Counted from the stretch's first letter, positions 38,501-49,380 are shown. The stretch: 64,000 nucleotides of DNA from Pelagibacterales bacterium MED-G40 (GCA_002457515.1 NTJN01000004.1:1-64000); one strand, 5' to 3'. Numbers and translations: made by a program. The notes: a model not told the origin generated them from the letters alone.

Positions 38501-38992
38501 ATGAAAATACCAAAAAATTTAGATCCAATCATATCTGGAATATCAGCGGCAATAGTTATAGGTATTTTAGCTTTTTTAACTCTTAGAACATCAGCTGGAA
38601 TATGGCTTATGTTCTCTTTTGGGGCTACGGTTTTTCTAGTTTTTGTTCTTTATGATTTAGAAACTGCGCAGCCAAAAAATATTTTTTTCGGGCATATAAT
38701 TTCTATGCTAGTTGGTGTCATATTTAATGAAACTTTAGGTTTTTCTTTTTATTCTTTAGGTTTGTCTGTAGGAGTTGCCGTGACTTTAATGGTATATCTT
38801 AAAGTAATGCACCCCCCTGCTGCCTCTAATCCTTTAGTAGCTTTATTTATGGACTTGTCTTTCGATTTTATTTTATTCCCAGTTATAGCTGGGACAATTG
38901 TAATTATTTTTATGTCTATATTAATAAATAGAATTATCTTAAAGCGCAAATATCCAAAAAAATCTTTTTACCTTAAAAATTTAAAATTATAA
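38501..38992 (+). CDS. HPP-family membrane protein
   Basis: MKIPKNLDPI...; VMHPPAASNPLVAL motif (HPPA); start moved to the internal ATG to avoid overlap. Confidence 0.8.
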   Translation: MKIPKNLDPIISGISAAIVIGILAFLTLRTSAGIWLMFSFGATVFLVFVLYDLETAQPKNIFFGHIISMLVGVIFNETLGFSFYSLGLSVGVAVTLMVYLKVMHPPAASNPLVALFMDLSFDFILFPVIAGTIVIIFMSILINRIILKRKYPKKSFYLKNLKL

Positions 38993-40090
38993 AACGTAAG
39001 GTTCGGGTCTTTTTTTATTTTCTAAGACTCTCTCAATTGCAAAAGCTTTCAGATCTATTGATTGGTAAGATCCAGTTGTTATCAATTCTGTTAAAGCTCT
39101 ACCTATTCCTGGAGCCTGCATCAAACCTCGTCCGGTAAACCCAGAAGCCATGTAAACATTTTCATACTTTGGATGTTTTCCTACGACAGCATTATTATCT
39201 AGTTTATTACAATCGTAATAACCTGCCCAAGCTCCAGTTAGTTTAAGTTCTTCAAAAATCGGTACTCTTTTAGCTAGAGCTGGCCAAACTAGTTCTTCAA
39301 AATGATTCCAATCTGGCTCTAAATCTTTCGCATTGAAAGATGAAATTGGAGAACCTGCTAAATACTCTTTGCCTTCAGGTCTCCAATAAACTCCTGTCGT
39401 AAAGTCAGAAATCAGAGGCATATCTGGGATATGTTTGGGGCATTTAACTCTAAAAACGGTATGCTTCTGAGGAACTACAGGTATATCTTTTAATAATTCA
39501 TTAGTAGAGAAACCTACTGCAGAAATAATAATTTTTGCCTTGATGTCAGAAATATTTTTTATTTCTCCTTTTATAAACTCGGCTCCTAATTCTATTGCTT
39601 TATTTTTAAGTGCACTATGAAACATGTGTGGATCAATCCAACCCTCCATCTTCTCATCTGTATAAGTAAATGTTTCTATATTCTCGTCATTAATATATGG
39701 AAAAATTTTTTTTAAATCTGATCCTTTGGTGTTTTTTGTTCCTGCTTCACATTCCTTATGATTCTTAAGGGCTTCATATTGTTCTTCGGCATGTTTAGAT
39801 CCAAATAAAAATAAATAACCATTTGGCACTACACTGGCTGTAGGATTAGGATTTTTTTCTGTTTTTAATAACTCCGGAATTTTAAAAATAAACTCTCTTG
39901 CAAATTTTCCTAGTAAAATATTCTCTTTTTGAAAAAACTGTCTTCTAAAACCGCCAAGAGATAATGGAAAAGAAGCATTCTTATAGGTTGGGTCCTTCTC
40001 TATAACCTTAACTTTTCTTCCTTCTTTTGATAAAAAATAAGCTGAAGCAGCACCTATTATTCCACCGCCAATTATAACTACATCATCCAT
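38987..40090 (-). CDS. FAD-dependent oxidoreductase (DAO family)
   Basis: VVIIGGGIIGAASAYFLSKEGRKVKVIEKD; VYMASGFTGRGLMQAPGIGRALTELI. Confidence 0.9.
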   Translation of the reverse strand: MDDVVIIGGGIIGAASAYFLSKEGRKVKVIEKDPTYKNASFPLSLGGFRRQFFQKENILLGKFAREFIFKIPELLKTEKNPNPTASVVPNGYLFLFGSKHAEEQYEALKNHKECEAGTKNTKGSDLKKIFPYINDENIETFTYTDEKMEGWIDPHMFHSALKNKAIELGAEFIKGEIKNISDIKAKIIISAVGFSTNELLKDIPVVPQKHTVFRVKCPKHIPDMPLISDFTTGVYWRPEGKEYLAGSPISSFNAKDLEPDWNHFEELVWPALAKRVPIFEELKLTGAWAGYYDCNKLDNNAVVGKHPKYENVYMASGFTGRGLMQAPGIGRALTELITTGSYQSIDLKAFAIERVLENKKRPEPYVL

Positions 40091-40092
40091 AA

Positions 40093-40557
40093 CTAATTTA
40101 AATAAAAGATAGCTCCATTAAGTATAAGAGCATAGAATGACCATAACAAATAAGGCATCATTAGTAAAAAACTAATTTTACTGACCTGGTAATAAATTTT
40201 CATTAACCAAATTATAAAAACCAATATTATTCCCAGATTAATCAAAGCAAGAAAAATTTGATGAAAGCCAAAAAATATAACGCTCCATATGCTGTTAAAA
40301 AATAAGTGAGTAAAGTAAATCTTTAAAATTTTTTTATCTAAAATTTTTTTCCAGGCAGACCACGCGGCCACAGACATAAAAATATACAAGATAGTCCAAA
40401 CAGGGCCAAAAACCCAGCTTGGAGGATTAAAGCTTGGTAACAGAATTTCTGAATACCAAGGTTCTTTGAAGGATGAAGTGACAAAACTTCCAATCCCAGA
40501 AGCTACAAAAGTAACTAAAAGTATTAATCCTAAAGATAGATATTTATTTTTTATCAT
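40093..40557 (-). CDS. tspO: TspO/MBR family protein
   Basis: WYSEILLPSFNPPSWVFGPVWTILYIFMSVAAWSAWK; LLMMPYLLWSFYALILNGAI. Confidence 0.92.
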   Translation of the reverse strand: MIKNKYLSLGLILLVTFVASGIGSFVTSSFKEPWYSEILLPSFNPPSWVFGPVWTILYIFMSVAAWSAWKKILDKKILKIYFTHLFFNSIWSVIFFGFHQIFLALINLGIILVFIIWLMKIYYQVSKISFLLMMPYLLWSFYALILNGAIFYLN

Positions 40558-40578
40558 ATTATAAGATATAACTAATTT

Positions 40579-41331
40579 ATGTCTGAAAATCAGAAAAAAG
40601 TATGGATTACTGGAGGCAGTAGTGGTATCGGCAAATCAACAGCTGAGAAATTTGCTAAAGAAGGATGGCTAGTTGCTGTATCTGCTAGAAGACAAGAAAT
40701 TCTAGAGGATATGGCAAAAAATCCTAATATCTCCTCGTATCCTTTAGATGTTGTAAATGAAGATAATTGTAAAAATACTTTCCTCAAAATTATATCTGAG
40801 TTTAAAGAAATCGATCTTTGTATTTTTTGCAGTGGTACATACGATCCAAAAAAAGAGAAAGAAATTAATATAAAACAGAATAAATTTGTTATGGATGTAA
40901 ATTATTTTGGAGTTTTAAATTGTGTTAAAGCAGTTGAAAAATATTTTAAAGAAAGAAAAGGAGGTCATATATCGATAGTTTCTTCTATAGCTGGTTATCG
41001 TGGATTACCTAATTCCAGTGGTTATGGTCCCTCTAAAGCAGCTTTAAATAATTTTGCAGAGAGTATCTATTTTGATTTTAAAAAACACAATGTGAGAGTA
41101 TCAATAATATCTCCGGGATTTATAAAAACACCATTGACTGATAAAAACGATTTCCCAATGCCATTTTTAAGATCAGTAGATTTTGCAGCTGAAAAAATCT
41201 ATACTGGACTTACTAGGTCAAATTCTTTTGAAATTCACTTTCCAAAGCAGTTAACTTTACTTTTAAAATTCTTAAGATTATTGCCTTATAAAATTTATTT
41301 ATTTTTAATATATAAGTTATACAAACGTTAA
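40579..41331 (+). CDS. SDR family oxidoreductase
   Basis: VWITGGSSGIGKSTAEKFAKEG; SSIAGYRGLPNSSGYGPSKAA. Confidence 0.92.
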   Translation: MSENQKKVWITGGSSGIGKSTAEKFAKEGWLVAVSARRQEILEDMAKNPNISSYPLDVVNEDNCKNTFLKIISEFKEIDLCIFCSGTYDPKKEKEINIKQNKFVMDVNYFGVLNCVKAVEKYFKERKGGHISIVSSIAGYRGLPNSSGYGPSKAALNNFAESIYFDFKKHNVRVSIISPGFIKTPLTDKNDFPMPFLRSVDFAAEKIYTGLTRSNSFEIHFPKQLTLLLKFLRLLPYKIYLFLIYKLYKR

Positions 41332-41852
41332 TCTTTAACAAACATCACTGTAAGTTCAGCAACTTTAATTCCAAACTTTGACATGATCGCTCTATTGATT
41401 GCTACTTTTTCGTCTTGCATAAAAATCCAGTCATCAAAAGTTATTTTAATATTTTTACCCTTTATAGGAACTAATAAAACATATTCAAATTTAAATGCCG
41501 GTCCGTAGGAGAATCCTTTAGCTTTTCCAACAACATCTGAAGCAGTTCCTTCATAGTGATGATTGTCAATTTTATTAATTGACCACTGACGAGTTTGTTT
41601 TTCTCCGTCATTCCAGTTAAAAACTTCATCAAGTATTAATTGCGATCCGTTCCATTTTCCATTTAAATCTGCCTTAAATTGCCTAGTTACTTTTCCAGAT
41701 CTATTTTGTAATACCCCCCAAGCTTTAACATTTCCTGATAGATACTCTTCAATAATAAGTCTTGGTTTTTGATCTTTAAAATCTATTGGTTTCATTTTAC
41801 TTACACACCCTGTTAAAAAAATAATTAGAAATAAACTTAATACTTGTTTCAT
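41328..41852 (-). CDS. DUF3833 family lipoprotein
   Basis: Lipobox LFLIIFLTGC; YLSGNVKAWGVLQNRSGKVTRQFKADLNGKW; next to cfa/DUF1365. Confidence 0.8.
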   Translation of the reverse strand: MKQVLSLFLIIFLTGCVSKMKPIDFKDQKPRLIIEEYLSGNVKAWGVLQNRSGKVTRQFKADLNGKWNGSQLILDEVFNWNDGEKQTRQWSINKIDNHHYEGTASDVVGKAKGFSYGPAFKFEYVLLVPIKGKNIKITFDDWIFMQDEKVAINRAIMSKFGIKVAELTVMFVKD

Positions 41853-41857
41853 TTAAA

Positions 41858-43042
41858 TTATTTATTAGACATAGAAAATTGAATCAAGTCTATATTTTTG
41901 GCTTTAAAGCCTGCTTCACAATATGATAGATAAAATTCCCACATTCTTTTAAATGACTCACTAAATCCAAGGGGTGCAATATTGTCCCAGGTTCTAAAAA
42001 AATTTTTTTTCCAATCCAAGAGAGTTTTAGCATAATCTTCTGAGTATGAATTAATTTTTTTTAATTGTAATTGATTTTTTTTTGTTAATTTTTTAATGTG
42101 GTTAAGGGATGGCAAAAACCCTCCTGGAAAAATATATTTTTGAATAAAGTCTTCACTTGTTCTGTAACGATCAAATAAATTATCATTAATTGTAATTCCT
42201 TGTATTGCAGCATCCCCACCATGATTTAGTGAGTTTTTAATTGTCTTAAAATATTGATTTAAATATTGCTCACCAACCGCTTCTATCATCTCAATTGAGA
42301 ATATTTTATCATACTTGTTTTCTAAATCTCTATAATCTAAAAACATTACATTTACTTTGTTGTTCAAACCTTTCTGAAATATTCTTTTTTTTGTAAATTC
42401 ATATTGCTTTTTTGAAATAGTTATGCAGTCAATAAGAACATCATTTTTTTTGGCCAGGTATTCTGAAAATCCACCCCATCCACACCCAATTTCCAAAACT
42501 TTATCTCCATTTTTAGGATTTAATAAATCTATAAGCTTTTGATACTTATTTTTTTGAGCTGTTTCTAAATTATCGTCTTTCCTCTCATATATAGCGCTTG
42601 AATAGGTAAGAGTTTCATCTAGCCAATTAGCAAAAAAATCGTTACCAAGATCATAATGTTTTGAAATATACTTCAAGCTTTTAGCTTTAGTGTTAGATAC
42701 AAAAATTCTTTTCAAAATATTTTTAATAAATTGTAGTTTTACACTTCCTGAGAAAGAATAAATAAGCTTGATGTTTCTCGCAGTTAATTCAATAAGATCT
42801 GTTAAATTTGAAGAATAAAAATCTTTATTTATATGTGCTTCGCCTAATGCGGAACTTCCACCCAATATAATATTTAAATAAAATTTAGGATTGTTTATTT
42901 GAATATCTGTAGTTAATGAATTCTCAAGATCTCCAAAATGGTAAACTTTACCATCGTAATTGATTAATTTTAGATTGCCATTTTTAATAGATTTTAATTT
43001 ACTAATAACAAACTTTTCTGAAATTTTTAATAAGCTCATCAA
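41858..43042 (-). CDS. Cyclopropane-fatty-acid-synthase family methyltransferase
   Basis: KYISKHYDLGNDFFANWLDETLTYSSAIYE; VLEIGCGWGGFSEYLAK; SIEMIEAVGEQY. Confidence 0.93.
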   Translation of the reverse strand: MMSLLKISEKFVISKLKSIKNGNLKLINYDGKVYHFGDLENSLTTDIQINNPKFYLNIILGGSSALGEAHINKDFYSSNLTDLIELTARNIKLIYSFSGSVKLQFIKNILKRIFVSNTKAKSLKYISKHYDLGNDFFANWLDETLTYSSAIYERKDDNLETAQKNKYQKLIDLLNPKNGDKVLEIGCGWGGFSEYLAKKNDVLIDCITISKKQYEFTKKRIFQKGLNNKVNVMFLDYRDLENKYDKIFSIEMIEAVGEQYLNQYFKTIKNSLNHGGDAAIQGITINDNLFDRYRTSEDFIQKYIFPGGFLPSLNHIKKLTKKNQLQLKKINSYSEDYAKTLLDWKKNFFRTWDNIAPLGFSESFKRMWEFYLSYCEAGFKAKNIDLIQFSMSNK

Positions 43043-43800
43043 TACTTCTCGTAACTTAAGTTATTTTTAATTTTTTTATCTCTAGACCTATATATTGCCC
43101 CTTTTTTCCACAATAGAAATGCTTCAAAATGTATCGCGCTTATTACTTTAATAGTCATTAATGGATATTGAAAAAAATTAATAATTAATTGTTTAAGACT
43201 AAATTCTTTTCTTTCGCCTGTTTGAACGGCTGTTAAAACAAGACCTTTATTGTCAGTTTGTTTAATTGAAACAAATAATTTTTTATCAGGTCTAATTAGT
43301 TTAAAATCATACCAAGTCCCCATATCCATAAAAGGAGAGACGTAAAACTTTTTTTTACAAGTTTGTTCTATTTTATTTTTTCCTTTATTCTTAAAAATAT
43401 ACGTATGTTGTTCATTAAAAGTATTTTTAACTTCATAAAAAATAGCTTTTAGCTTTTTATTCTCATAGCAATAAAAAATACTTAAGGGATTAAAAACAAA
43501 ACCGAAAATTCTTGGGTAACAAAGTAATTTAACTTTATTAACATTTTGATGGATATTAAATTTTTTTAAATTATTTATTACCCAGCTTTTTAATGACTTG
43601 CCATCTCGTGCTCCATGATCTTTGTTATAAAAACTAAAAATATTAAATCTATTAAAAGAAAAAATCGGATTAGACTTATCTAAGTTATCAATTTCATCTA
43701 AATCTAGAAAAATAGAAAAAGTTTTATATTTTAAATGGTGTTTTACAGGTTTTAACCTTGTGTGTGTCACTACCCCATTATAAATACATGATCTCATCAA
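43039..43800 (-). CDS. DUF1365 family protein
   Basis: IYNGVVTHTRLKPVKHHLKYKTFSIFLDLDE; LCYPRIFGFVFNPLSIFYCYE. Confidence 0.9.
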   Translation of the reverse strand: MMRSCIYNGVVTHTRLKPVKHHLKYKTFSIFLDLDEIDNLDKSNPIFSFNRFNIFSFYNKDHGARDGKSLKSWVINNLKKFNIHQNVNKVKLLCYPRIFGFVFNPLSIFYCYENKKLKAIFYEVKNTFNEQHTYIFKNKGKNKIEQTCKKKFYVSPFMDMGTWYDFKLIRPDKKLFVSIKQTDNKGLVLTAVQTGERKEFSLKQLIINFFQYPLMTIKVISAIHFEAFLLWKKGAIYRSRDKKIKNNLSYEKY

Positions 43801-45023
43801 ATTTTAAAATTTTCAATTAAACTAATAGTAGATTTTAATCCATCTTCATGAAATCCATAACCAAAATAACTACCACAAAACCAAGTTCTTTTTTTTCCTT
43901 GAAGTAAATATAAGTCTTTTTGAAGCTTTAGTGTTTCTAAATTAAAATATGGATGTGTAAAGTTTATTTTTTTAATAATGTCACTATTGTGTATCTTATA
44001 AATGGGATTTAAAGTTAAGAAAAAATTATTATCACATTTTAGATTTTGTAAGTTATTGAGCCAATAAGTAACACAAGTTTGATTTCCTTGAGATATTGAA
44101 TTCCAACTTGACCATGCTACTTTTCTTTTAGGCATAAGTCTTTCATCTGTATGTAAAATTGCAACATTAGAAACATATTTAAACTTACTTAAAATTCTTT
44201 TCTCTTCTTCAGAACTATCTTTTAATATTTCTAAACTTTGGTCTGCATGTGAAGCTAAAATTACTTGATCGTAGTCCAAATACTCTCCTCCAATATTTAT
44301 TCTAACATTACCCTCGCTTCTATTAATTTCAGTCACCTTATAGTGTTTAAATACTTCTCCACTTATTTTAGATAAAACTTTTTTAACATAAGCCCTACTT
44401 CGATTAGTTACTGTGTACCATTGAGGTCTATTTTTTAATTTAAACAAACCGTGATTAATAAAAAAATTTAAAAAAAGTTTTAAAGGCATATCTTTAGCTT
44501 TTTCAAAAGGCATAGACCATATTGCTGCAACCATAGGAATGATATGATATTCAATAAAATACTTTGATAAATTAGATTTGTCTAAATAACTACCAAGTGT
44601 TTCTTTGTTTAAGTTTTTTTTAAGTAAAAAGGGTGCAGTTTGGTAGAATGATATAATTTCCTTTATCATTCTTAAGAAATTTAGATTAAATACATTAAGC
44701 TTATTTGCAAAAATAGCTTTTAATCCGCTTCCTCCATATTCGATGTTGCTATCTTGTATGGATACAGAAAATGACATATCACTTTTTTCAAAAGGAACAT
44801 CTAGTTCATTAAAAAACTTAATCAAATTTGGATAAGTTAGCTCATTAAAAACAATAAAACCTAAATCAACAGGGATAGTTTTATTATTTTTTTTAATATC
44901 ATAAGTATAAGAATGGCCGCCAAAATGACCGTTTTGTTCAAAAAGATCTACTTTATATTTCTTTGAAAGATAAAATGCAGCAGATAAACCTGAAATTCCA
45001 GAGCCAATAACTGCAATTTTCAT
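43797..45023 (-). CDS. NAD(P)/FAD-dependent amine-oxidase-like flavoprotein
   Basis: IAVIGSGISGLSAAFYLSKKYKVDLFEQNGHFGGHSYT; CGSYFGYGFHEDGLKSTI. Confidence 0.9.
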   Translation of the reverse strand: MKIAVIGSGISGLSAAFYLSKKYKVDLFEQNGHFGGHSYTYDIKKNNKTIPVDLGFIVFNELTYPNLIKFFNELDVPFEKSDMSFSVSIQDSNIEYGGSGLKAIFANKLNVFNLNFLRMIKEIISFYQTAPFLLKKNLNKETLGSYLDKSNLSKYFIEYHIIPMVAAIWSMPFEKAKDMPLKLFLNFFINHGLFKLKNRPQWYTVTNRSRAYVKKVLSKISGEVFKHYKVTEINRSEGNVRINIGGEYLDYDQVILASHADQSLEILKDSSEEEKRILSKFKYVSNVAILHTDERLMPKRKVAWSSWNSISQGNQTCVTYWLNNLQNLKCDNNFFLTLNPIYKIHNSDIIKKINFTHPYFNLETLKLQKDLYLLQGKKRTWFCGSYFGYGFHEDGLKSTISLIENFKI

Positions 45024-45026
45024 TTA

Positions 45027-47894
45027 TTATGCAGCTTCTTCTTTATATTCATCCATTGAGGGACATGAACAAACAAGATTCCTGTCACCATAAACATTAT
45101 CTACTCTCGCTACTGGAGCCCAATATTTATATTCTTTTAGGTATGTTTTAGGAAAAGCTGCATCTTTTCTTGAGTAAGAATGCTTCCACTCATCTGCTGT
45201 TAATTCTAAATACGTATGGGGTGCATTAATTATAGGATTATCTTTTTTTTCAAATTTACCTGACTCAATTTTATCTATTTCATCTTTTATATTTAATAAA
45301 GCATTACAAAATCTGTCTATTTCCTCTAAATTTTCACTTTCTGTTGGTTCTATCATAATTGTTCCTGAAACTGGCCATGACATTGTAGGTGCATGATAAC
45401 CATAATCAATAAGTCTTTTTGCAATATCTTCTTCCGTTATACCAGATTTTTCTTTGATAGGTCTTATATCAATAATACACTCATGCGCTACATTTCCATT
45501 TTTTCCTGTGTATAGAATTTTATACTTTTCTGATAATTTTTTTGAAATATAATTGGCATTTAAAATTGATATTGTTGATGCAGATTTCAAACCTTTTGAT
45601 CCCATCATTTTTATATACATCCAAGATATAACTAAGATGCTTGCGCTCCCCCATGGCGCTGCTGAGACAGAACCCATACCTTTATTTGAATTTAAATCTC
45701 CAAGGTATTGGTGTGTTGGCAAAAAGTCTTTTAAATGTTTTGCGCATGCTATTGGTCCCATTCCCGGACCTCCACCTCCGTGAGGAATACAAAAAGTTTT
45801 ATGCAAATTAATATGACATACGTCAGGGCCAAATGCTCCAGGTTTTGCAACTCCTACTAAAGCATTTAAATTTGCTCCATCCATGTAAACTTGACCACCA
45901 TTAGAGTGAACTATTTCGCAAATTTCAGTTATTTTTTCCTCAAACACTCCATGAGTTGAAGGATAAGTAACCATCAAAGCTGCTAGATCTGTAGAATATT
46001 TTTTAGATTTATTCTTTAAATCTTCTAAATCAATATTTCCATTATTATCGCAATTAACAACAACTACTTTCATACCTGACATTTGTGCGCTAGCTGGATT
46101 AGTACCATGAGCAGAACTAGGTATTAAACAAACATTTCTATTGGCTTGATTATTGTTTTTGTGAAATGCTCTTATTGTCATCAAACCAGCATATTCTCCT
46201 TGAGCTCCAGAATTAGGCTGTAAAGACACTGCGTCAAATCCAGTAATCTCTTTAAGGTCTTTTATCAAATCATTGAATAGCATAGTATAACCATTCATTT
46301 GATCTACAGGAACAAATGGATGTGGAAGAGCGAATTCTTTCCAAGAAATGGGTATCATCTCTGCTGTAGAATTTAGTTTCATTGTACATGAACCTAAAGC
46401 AATCATCGATCTATTTAAGGCTATATCGCTATCCTCAAGTCTTTTTAAATATCTCATCATTTCAGTTTCCGAATGATACTTATTAAAAACTGGATGAGTT
46501 AAATATTTTGATTTTCTTAATAAATTTTTTGGAATATTGTCAAGATTAACATCTATTGTTTTAGTTACATCTTTATCTATGCCAAATATCTTTAAAAGCA
46601 AGTTTACATGATCGAGTCTTTTAGCCTCATCAAAAGCTACTGATAACGTCGTGTCGTTTACCCTTCTTAAATTAACCTTTTCAGAGATAGCTCTTTTATA
46701 AATTTCTTCGGTTTTGTTTTTTGTTTTAATGGTTACTGTGTCAAAAAAGTTATTAGTGTAAAGTTCAAAACCACCGGCTTTTAAATTCTCTGAGAATAGC
46801 TTTGCCAATTTAGATGTTCTATTTGCAATATCTAAAATTCCATTTGGTCCATGATAAATAGCGTAAGCTGCAGATACTATTGCTAGAAGAGCTTGAGCTG
46901 TGCAAATGTTACTAGTAGCTTTATCTCTTCTAATGTGCTGCTCACGCGTTTGAAGAGACAATCTATAAGCTTTTTTACCAAATCTATCAACGGATACACC
47001 GATAATTCTTCCTGGCATCGACCTTTTAAATTCTTCTTTTGTAGCAAAAAAAGCAGCGTGTGGACCGCCGTAACCCATTGGCACTCCAAATCTTTGAGCA
47101 CTTCCCACGGCTATATCTGCTCCAAGTTCAGCTGGTGTTTTTAATTTTGCTAAAGAAAGAAGATCACAAACAACTATAGTTTTCCCGCCTTTTTTACGTA
47201 TTAAACTTATAGACTCGCTAGGATCTATTATTTCACCTAAGGTGTTAGGGTAAGCTACAACTCCACACAATAATTCTCCTTTTATATTTTTTATAAAATC
47301 TTTTTGATTTCCAATTAAGAGCTCGAGACCGAAAGGTTCAATTCTTGTCTTAATTAAATCAATAATTTGAGGATTGCAAGTTTCTGACACATAAACTTTT
47401 TTTGAGTTATTTTTAGAAACTCTTTGGGCGAGACCAACGGCCTCTGCAGCAGCTGTTGCTTCATCCAACAATGAGGCATTAGCAATATCCATTCCAGTAA
47501 AATCTATTATTAATTGCTGAAAATTCAAAAGCATTTCTAATCTTCCTTGAGCTACTTCTGGCTGATAAGGCGTATAAGAGGTATACCAGCCTGGATTTTC
47601 TAAAATATTTCTCAAAACTACATGGGGGGTAAAACAATTATAATAACCCATGCCAATAAAATTTCTAAAAGTCTGATTTTTTTGAGAGATATTTTTAAGT
47701 TTTTTCAAAGCTTCACTCTCTGAAAGTGAATCACCAATTTTTAATTCATCTTTAAGTAAAATATTTTTAGGAACCGTATTTTGTATAAGTTGATCAAGAG
47801 ATTCACTGCCAATATAATCTAACATTTTTTCTTGATCTTTTTTTGAGGGACCAATGTGCCTACTTATAAATTCTTGTGAAGTATCATCAATCAT
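45027..47894 (-). CDS. gcvP: Glycine dehydrogenase (decarboxylating), P protein
   Basis: FISRHIGPS; HKTFCIPHGGGGPGMGPIACAKHL; full-length 955 aa. Confidence 0.98.
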   Translation of the reverse strand: MIDDTSQEFISRHIGPSKKDQEKMLDYIGSESLDQLIQNTVPKNILLKDELKIGDSLSESEALKKLKNISQKNQTFRNFIGMGYYNCFTPHVVLRNILENPGWYTSYTPYQPEVAQGRLEMLLNFQQLIIDFTGMDIANASLLDEATAAAEAVGLAQRVSKNNSKKVYVSETCNPQIIDLIKTRIEPFGLELLIGNQKDFIKNIKGELLCGVVAYPNTLGEIIDPSESISLIRKKGGKTIVVCDLLSLAKLKTPAELGADIAVGSAQRFGVPMGYGGPHAAFFATKEEFKRSMPGRIIGVSVDRFGKKAYRLSLQTREQHIRRDKATSNICTAQALLAIVSAAYAIYHGPNGILDIANRTSKLAKLFSENLKAGGFELYTNNFFDTVTIKTKNKTEEIYKRAISEKVNLRRVNDTTLSVAFDEAKRLDHVNLLLKIFGIDKDVTKTIDVNLDNIPKNLLRKSKYLTHPVFNKYHSETEMMRYLKRLEDSDIALNRSMIALGSCTMKLNSTAEMIPISWKEFALPHPFVPVDQMNGYTMLFNDLIKDLKEITGFDAVSLQPNSGAQGEYAGLMTIRAFHKNNNQANRNVCLIPSSAHGTNPASAQMSGMKVVVVNCDNNGNIDLEDLKNKSKKYSTDLAALMVTYPSTHGVFEEKITEICEIVHSNGGQVYMDGANLNALVGVAKPGAFGPDVCHINLHKTFCIPHGGGGPGMGPIACAKHLKDFLPTHQYLGDLNSNKGMGSVSAAPWGSASILVISWMYIKMMGSKGLKSASTISILNANYISKKLSEKYKILYTGKNGNVAHECIIDIRPIKEKSGITEEDIAKRLIDYGYHAPTMSWPVSGTIMIEPTESENLEEIDRFCNALLNIKDEIDKIESGKFEKKDNPIINAPHTYLELTADEWKHSYSRKDAAFPKTYLKEYKYWAPVARVDNVYGDRNLVCSCPSMDEYKEEAA

Positions 47895-47895
47895 A

Positions 47896-48276
47896 TTAAT
47901 TAGGATTATCCTTTATAAATTTTTCATAATCTGATTTATTCATTAAAGAATCAAATTCTGATTTATCTTTTATTTTAATCTTAAAAAACCAACCCTCTTT
48001 TTCTGGGTCTGAGTTAACTCTTGAAGGATCTTCAGCAATAGATTTGTTTCCTTCAGTGACATCTCCTGACATTGGAGAGTTCACATCACTCGCAGCTTTG
48101 GTTGACTCAACAATTGCGGCTTGAGCATCTTTTTCTACTGACTTTCCATTTTCTGGCACTTCAACAAAAACTATATCTCCTAACATTTCAGTAGCATGTT
48201 TAGTGATACCAACTACTGCAATATCGCCGTTTAATTCTACCCACTCATGTTTTTTTGAATATTTTTTTTCACTCAT
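47896..48276 (-). CDS. gcvH: Glycine cleavage system H protein
   Basis: [39 protein letters not shown] lipoyl site. Confidence 0.97.
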   Translation of the reverse strand: MSEKKYSKKHEWVELNGDIAVVGITKHATEMLGDIVFVEVPENGKSVEKDAQAAIVESTKAASDVNSPMSGDVTEGNKSIAEDPSRVNSDPEKEGWFFKIKIKDKSEFDSLMNKSDYEKFIKDNPN

Positions 48277-48288
48277 AATTTACCTTTC

Positions 48289-49377
48289 TTATTTTACGTA
48301 ATTTTTTTTATAAAAAGGAAGTTTAGAGATTTGTGCGTTATGTTTTTTGCCTCTAACTTCTAGTTTAATGTTGGCTCCAATTTCAGAAAACTTTGGTTTT
48401 ATGTAACCCATCGCAACCGGAGCATTTACACTTGGACCAAAGGTACCGCTAGTTATTGTTCCAATCTCTTCGTCATTAATGGAGTAAATTTTTGTTCCTT
48501 CTCTAGCTATAATTTTTCCTTCAGGTAATATTCCAACTCTAATTCTTGAAGTGCCTTTTTCAAGATTTGCTTTAATTTTTTTCCATCCATTAAATCCACC
48601 TGTTTCTCTTCTTGTTTTTGCAATAGCCCACTTTAAATTAGCTTCAATTGGATTTATTTGTTCGCTAAGATCATGTCCATATAGACATAGGCCTGCCTCT
48701 AATCTCAAAGTATCCCTTGCTCCTAAGCCAACAGGTTTAACTTTGTTCTCAATTAAATATTTAATAAAATTTTCCACTTTATTGTTTGGAACTGATATTT
48801 CAAAACCATCTTCTCCAGTATATCCTGAACGCGTTACGTATAACTTTTCTCCTTCAAATTCAAAAAAGTTTCCATACATAAATTTAAGTTTACTTACTCC
48901 TTTTATTTTTTGATCTAAAATTTCTGAAGATTTTGGACCTTGAACAGCTATTAAAGAATTTGTGGAACATAGATAGAATTTATGATTTTCTCTCAAATTT
49001 TTTGAAATATGTTTTATATCGTTATTCTTACAGGCAGCGTTTAATACGATATAAAATCCATTATTTCGTCTTGTAATAATAAGATCATCTATTATTCCGC
49101 CCTCAGAATTTAAAAGGAAAGAATATTTTGACTGATTGATTTTTAAATTTTTTAAATCAGCTGGAATTATCTTTTCCAATGACTCATCAAGTGATGATCC
49201 ACCTTCTATATAAAACTGACCCATATGAGATACATCAAAAAATCCAGCATATGTTCTTGTTGAAATATGCTCTTTAACTATTCCGTCCGAGTATTGAATT
49301 GGCATTTCATAGCCTGCAAAAGGAACAAACTTTGCTCCTAAGTTTTTATGAAAATTATATAACGCTGTTTTTTCCAT
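48289..49377 (-). CDS. gcvT: Glycine cleavage system T protein (aminomethyltransferase)
   Basis: FVPFAGYEMPIQYSDGIVKEHISTRTYAGFFDVSHMGQ; GLGARDTLRLEAGLCLYGHDL. Confidence 0.97.
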   Translation of the reverse strand: MEKTALYNFHKNLGAKFVPFAGYEMPIQYSDGIVKEHISTRTYAGFFDVSHMGQFYIEGGSSLDESLEKIIPADLKNLKINQSKYSFLLNSEGGIIDDLIITRRNNGFYIVLNAACKNNDIKHISKNLRENHKFYLCSTNSLIAVQGPKSSEILDQKIKGVSKLKFMYGNFFEFEGEKLYVTRSGYTGEDGFEISVPNNKVENFIKYLIENKVKPVGLGARDTLRLEAGLCLYGHDLSEQINPIEANLKWAIAKTRRETGGFNGWKKIKANLEKGTSRIRVGILPEGKIIAREGTKIYSINDEEIGTITSGTFGPSVNAPVAMGYIKPKFSEIGANIKLEVRGKKHNAQISKLPFYKKNYVK

Positions 49378-49380
49378 TTT

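Noticed and set aside
48551-48913. 120-aa plus-strand ORF opposite gcvT
   Set aside because: Antisense shadow of gcvT.
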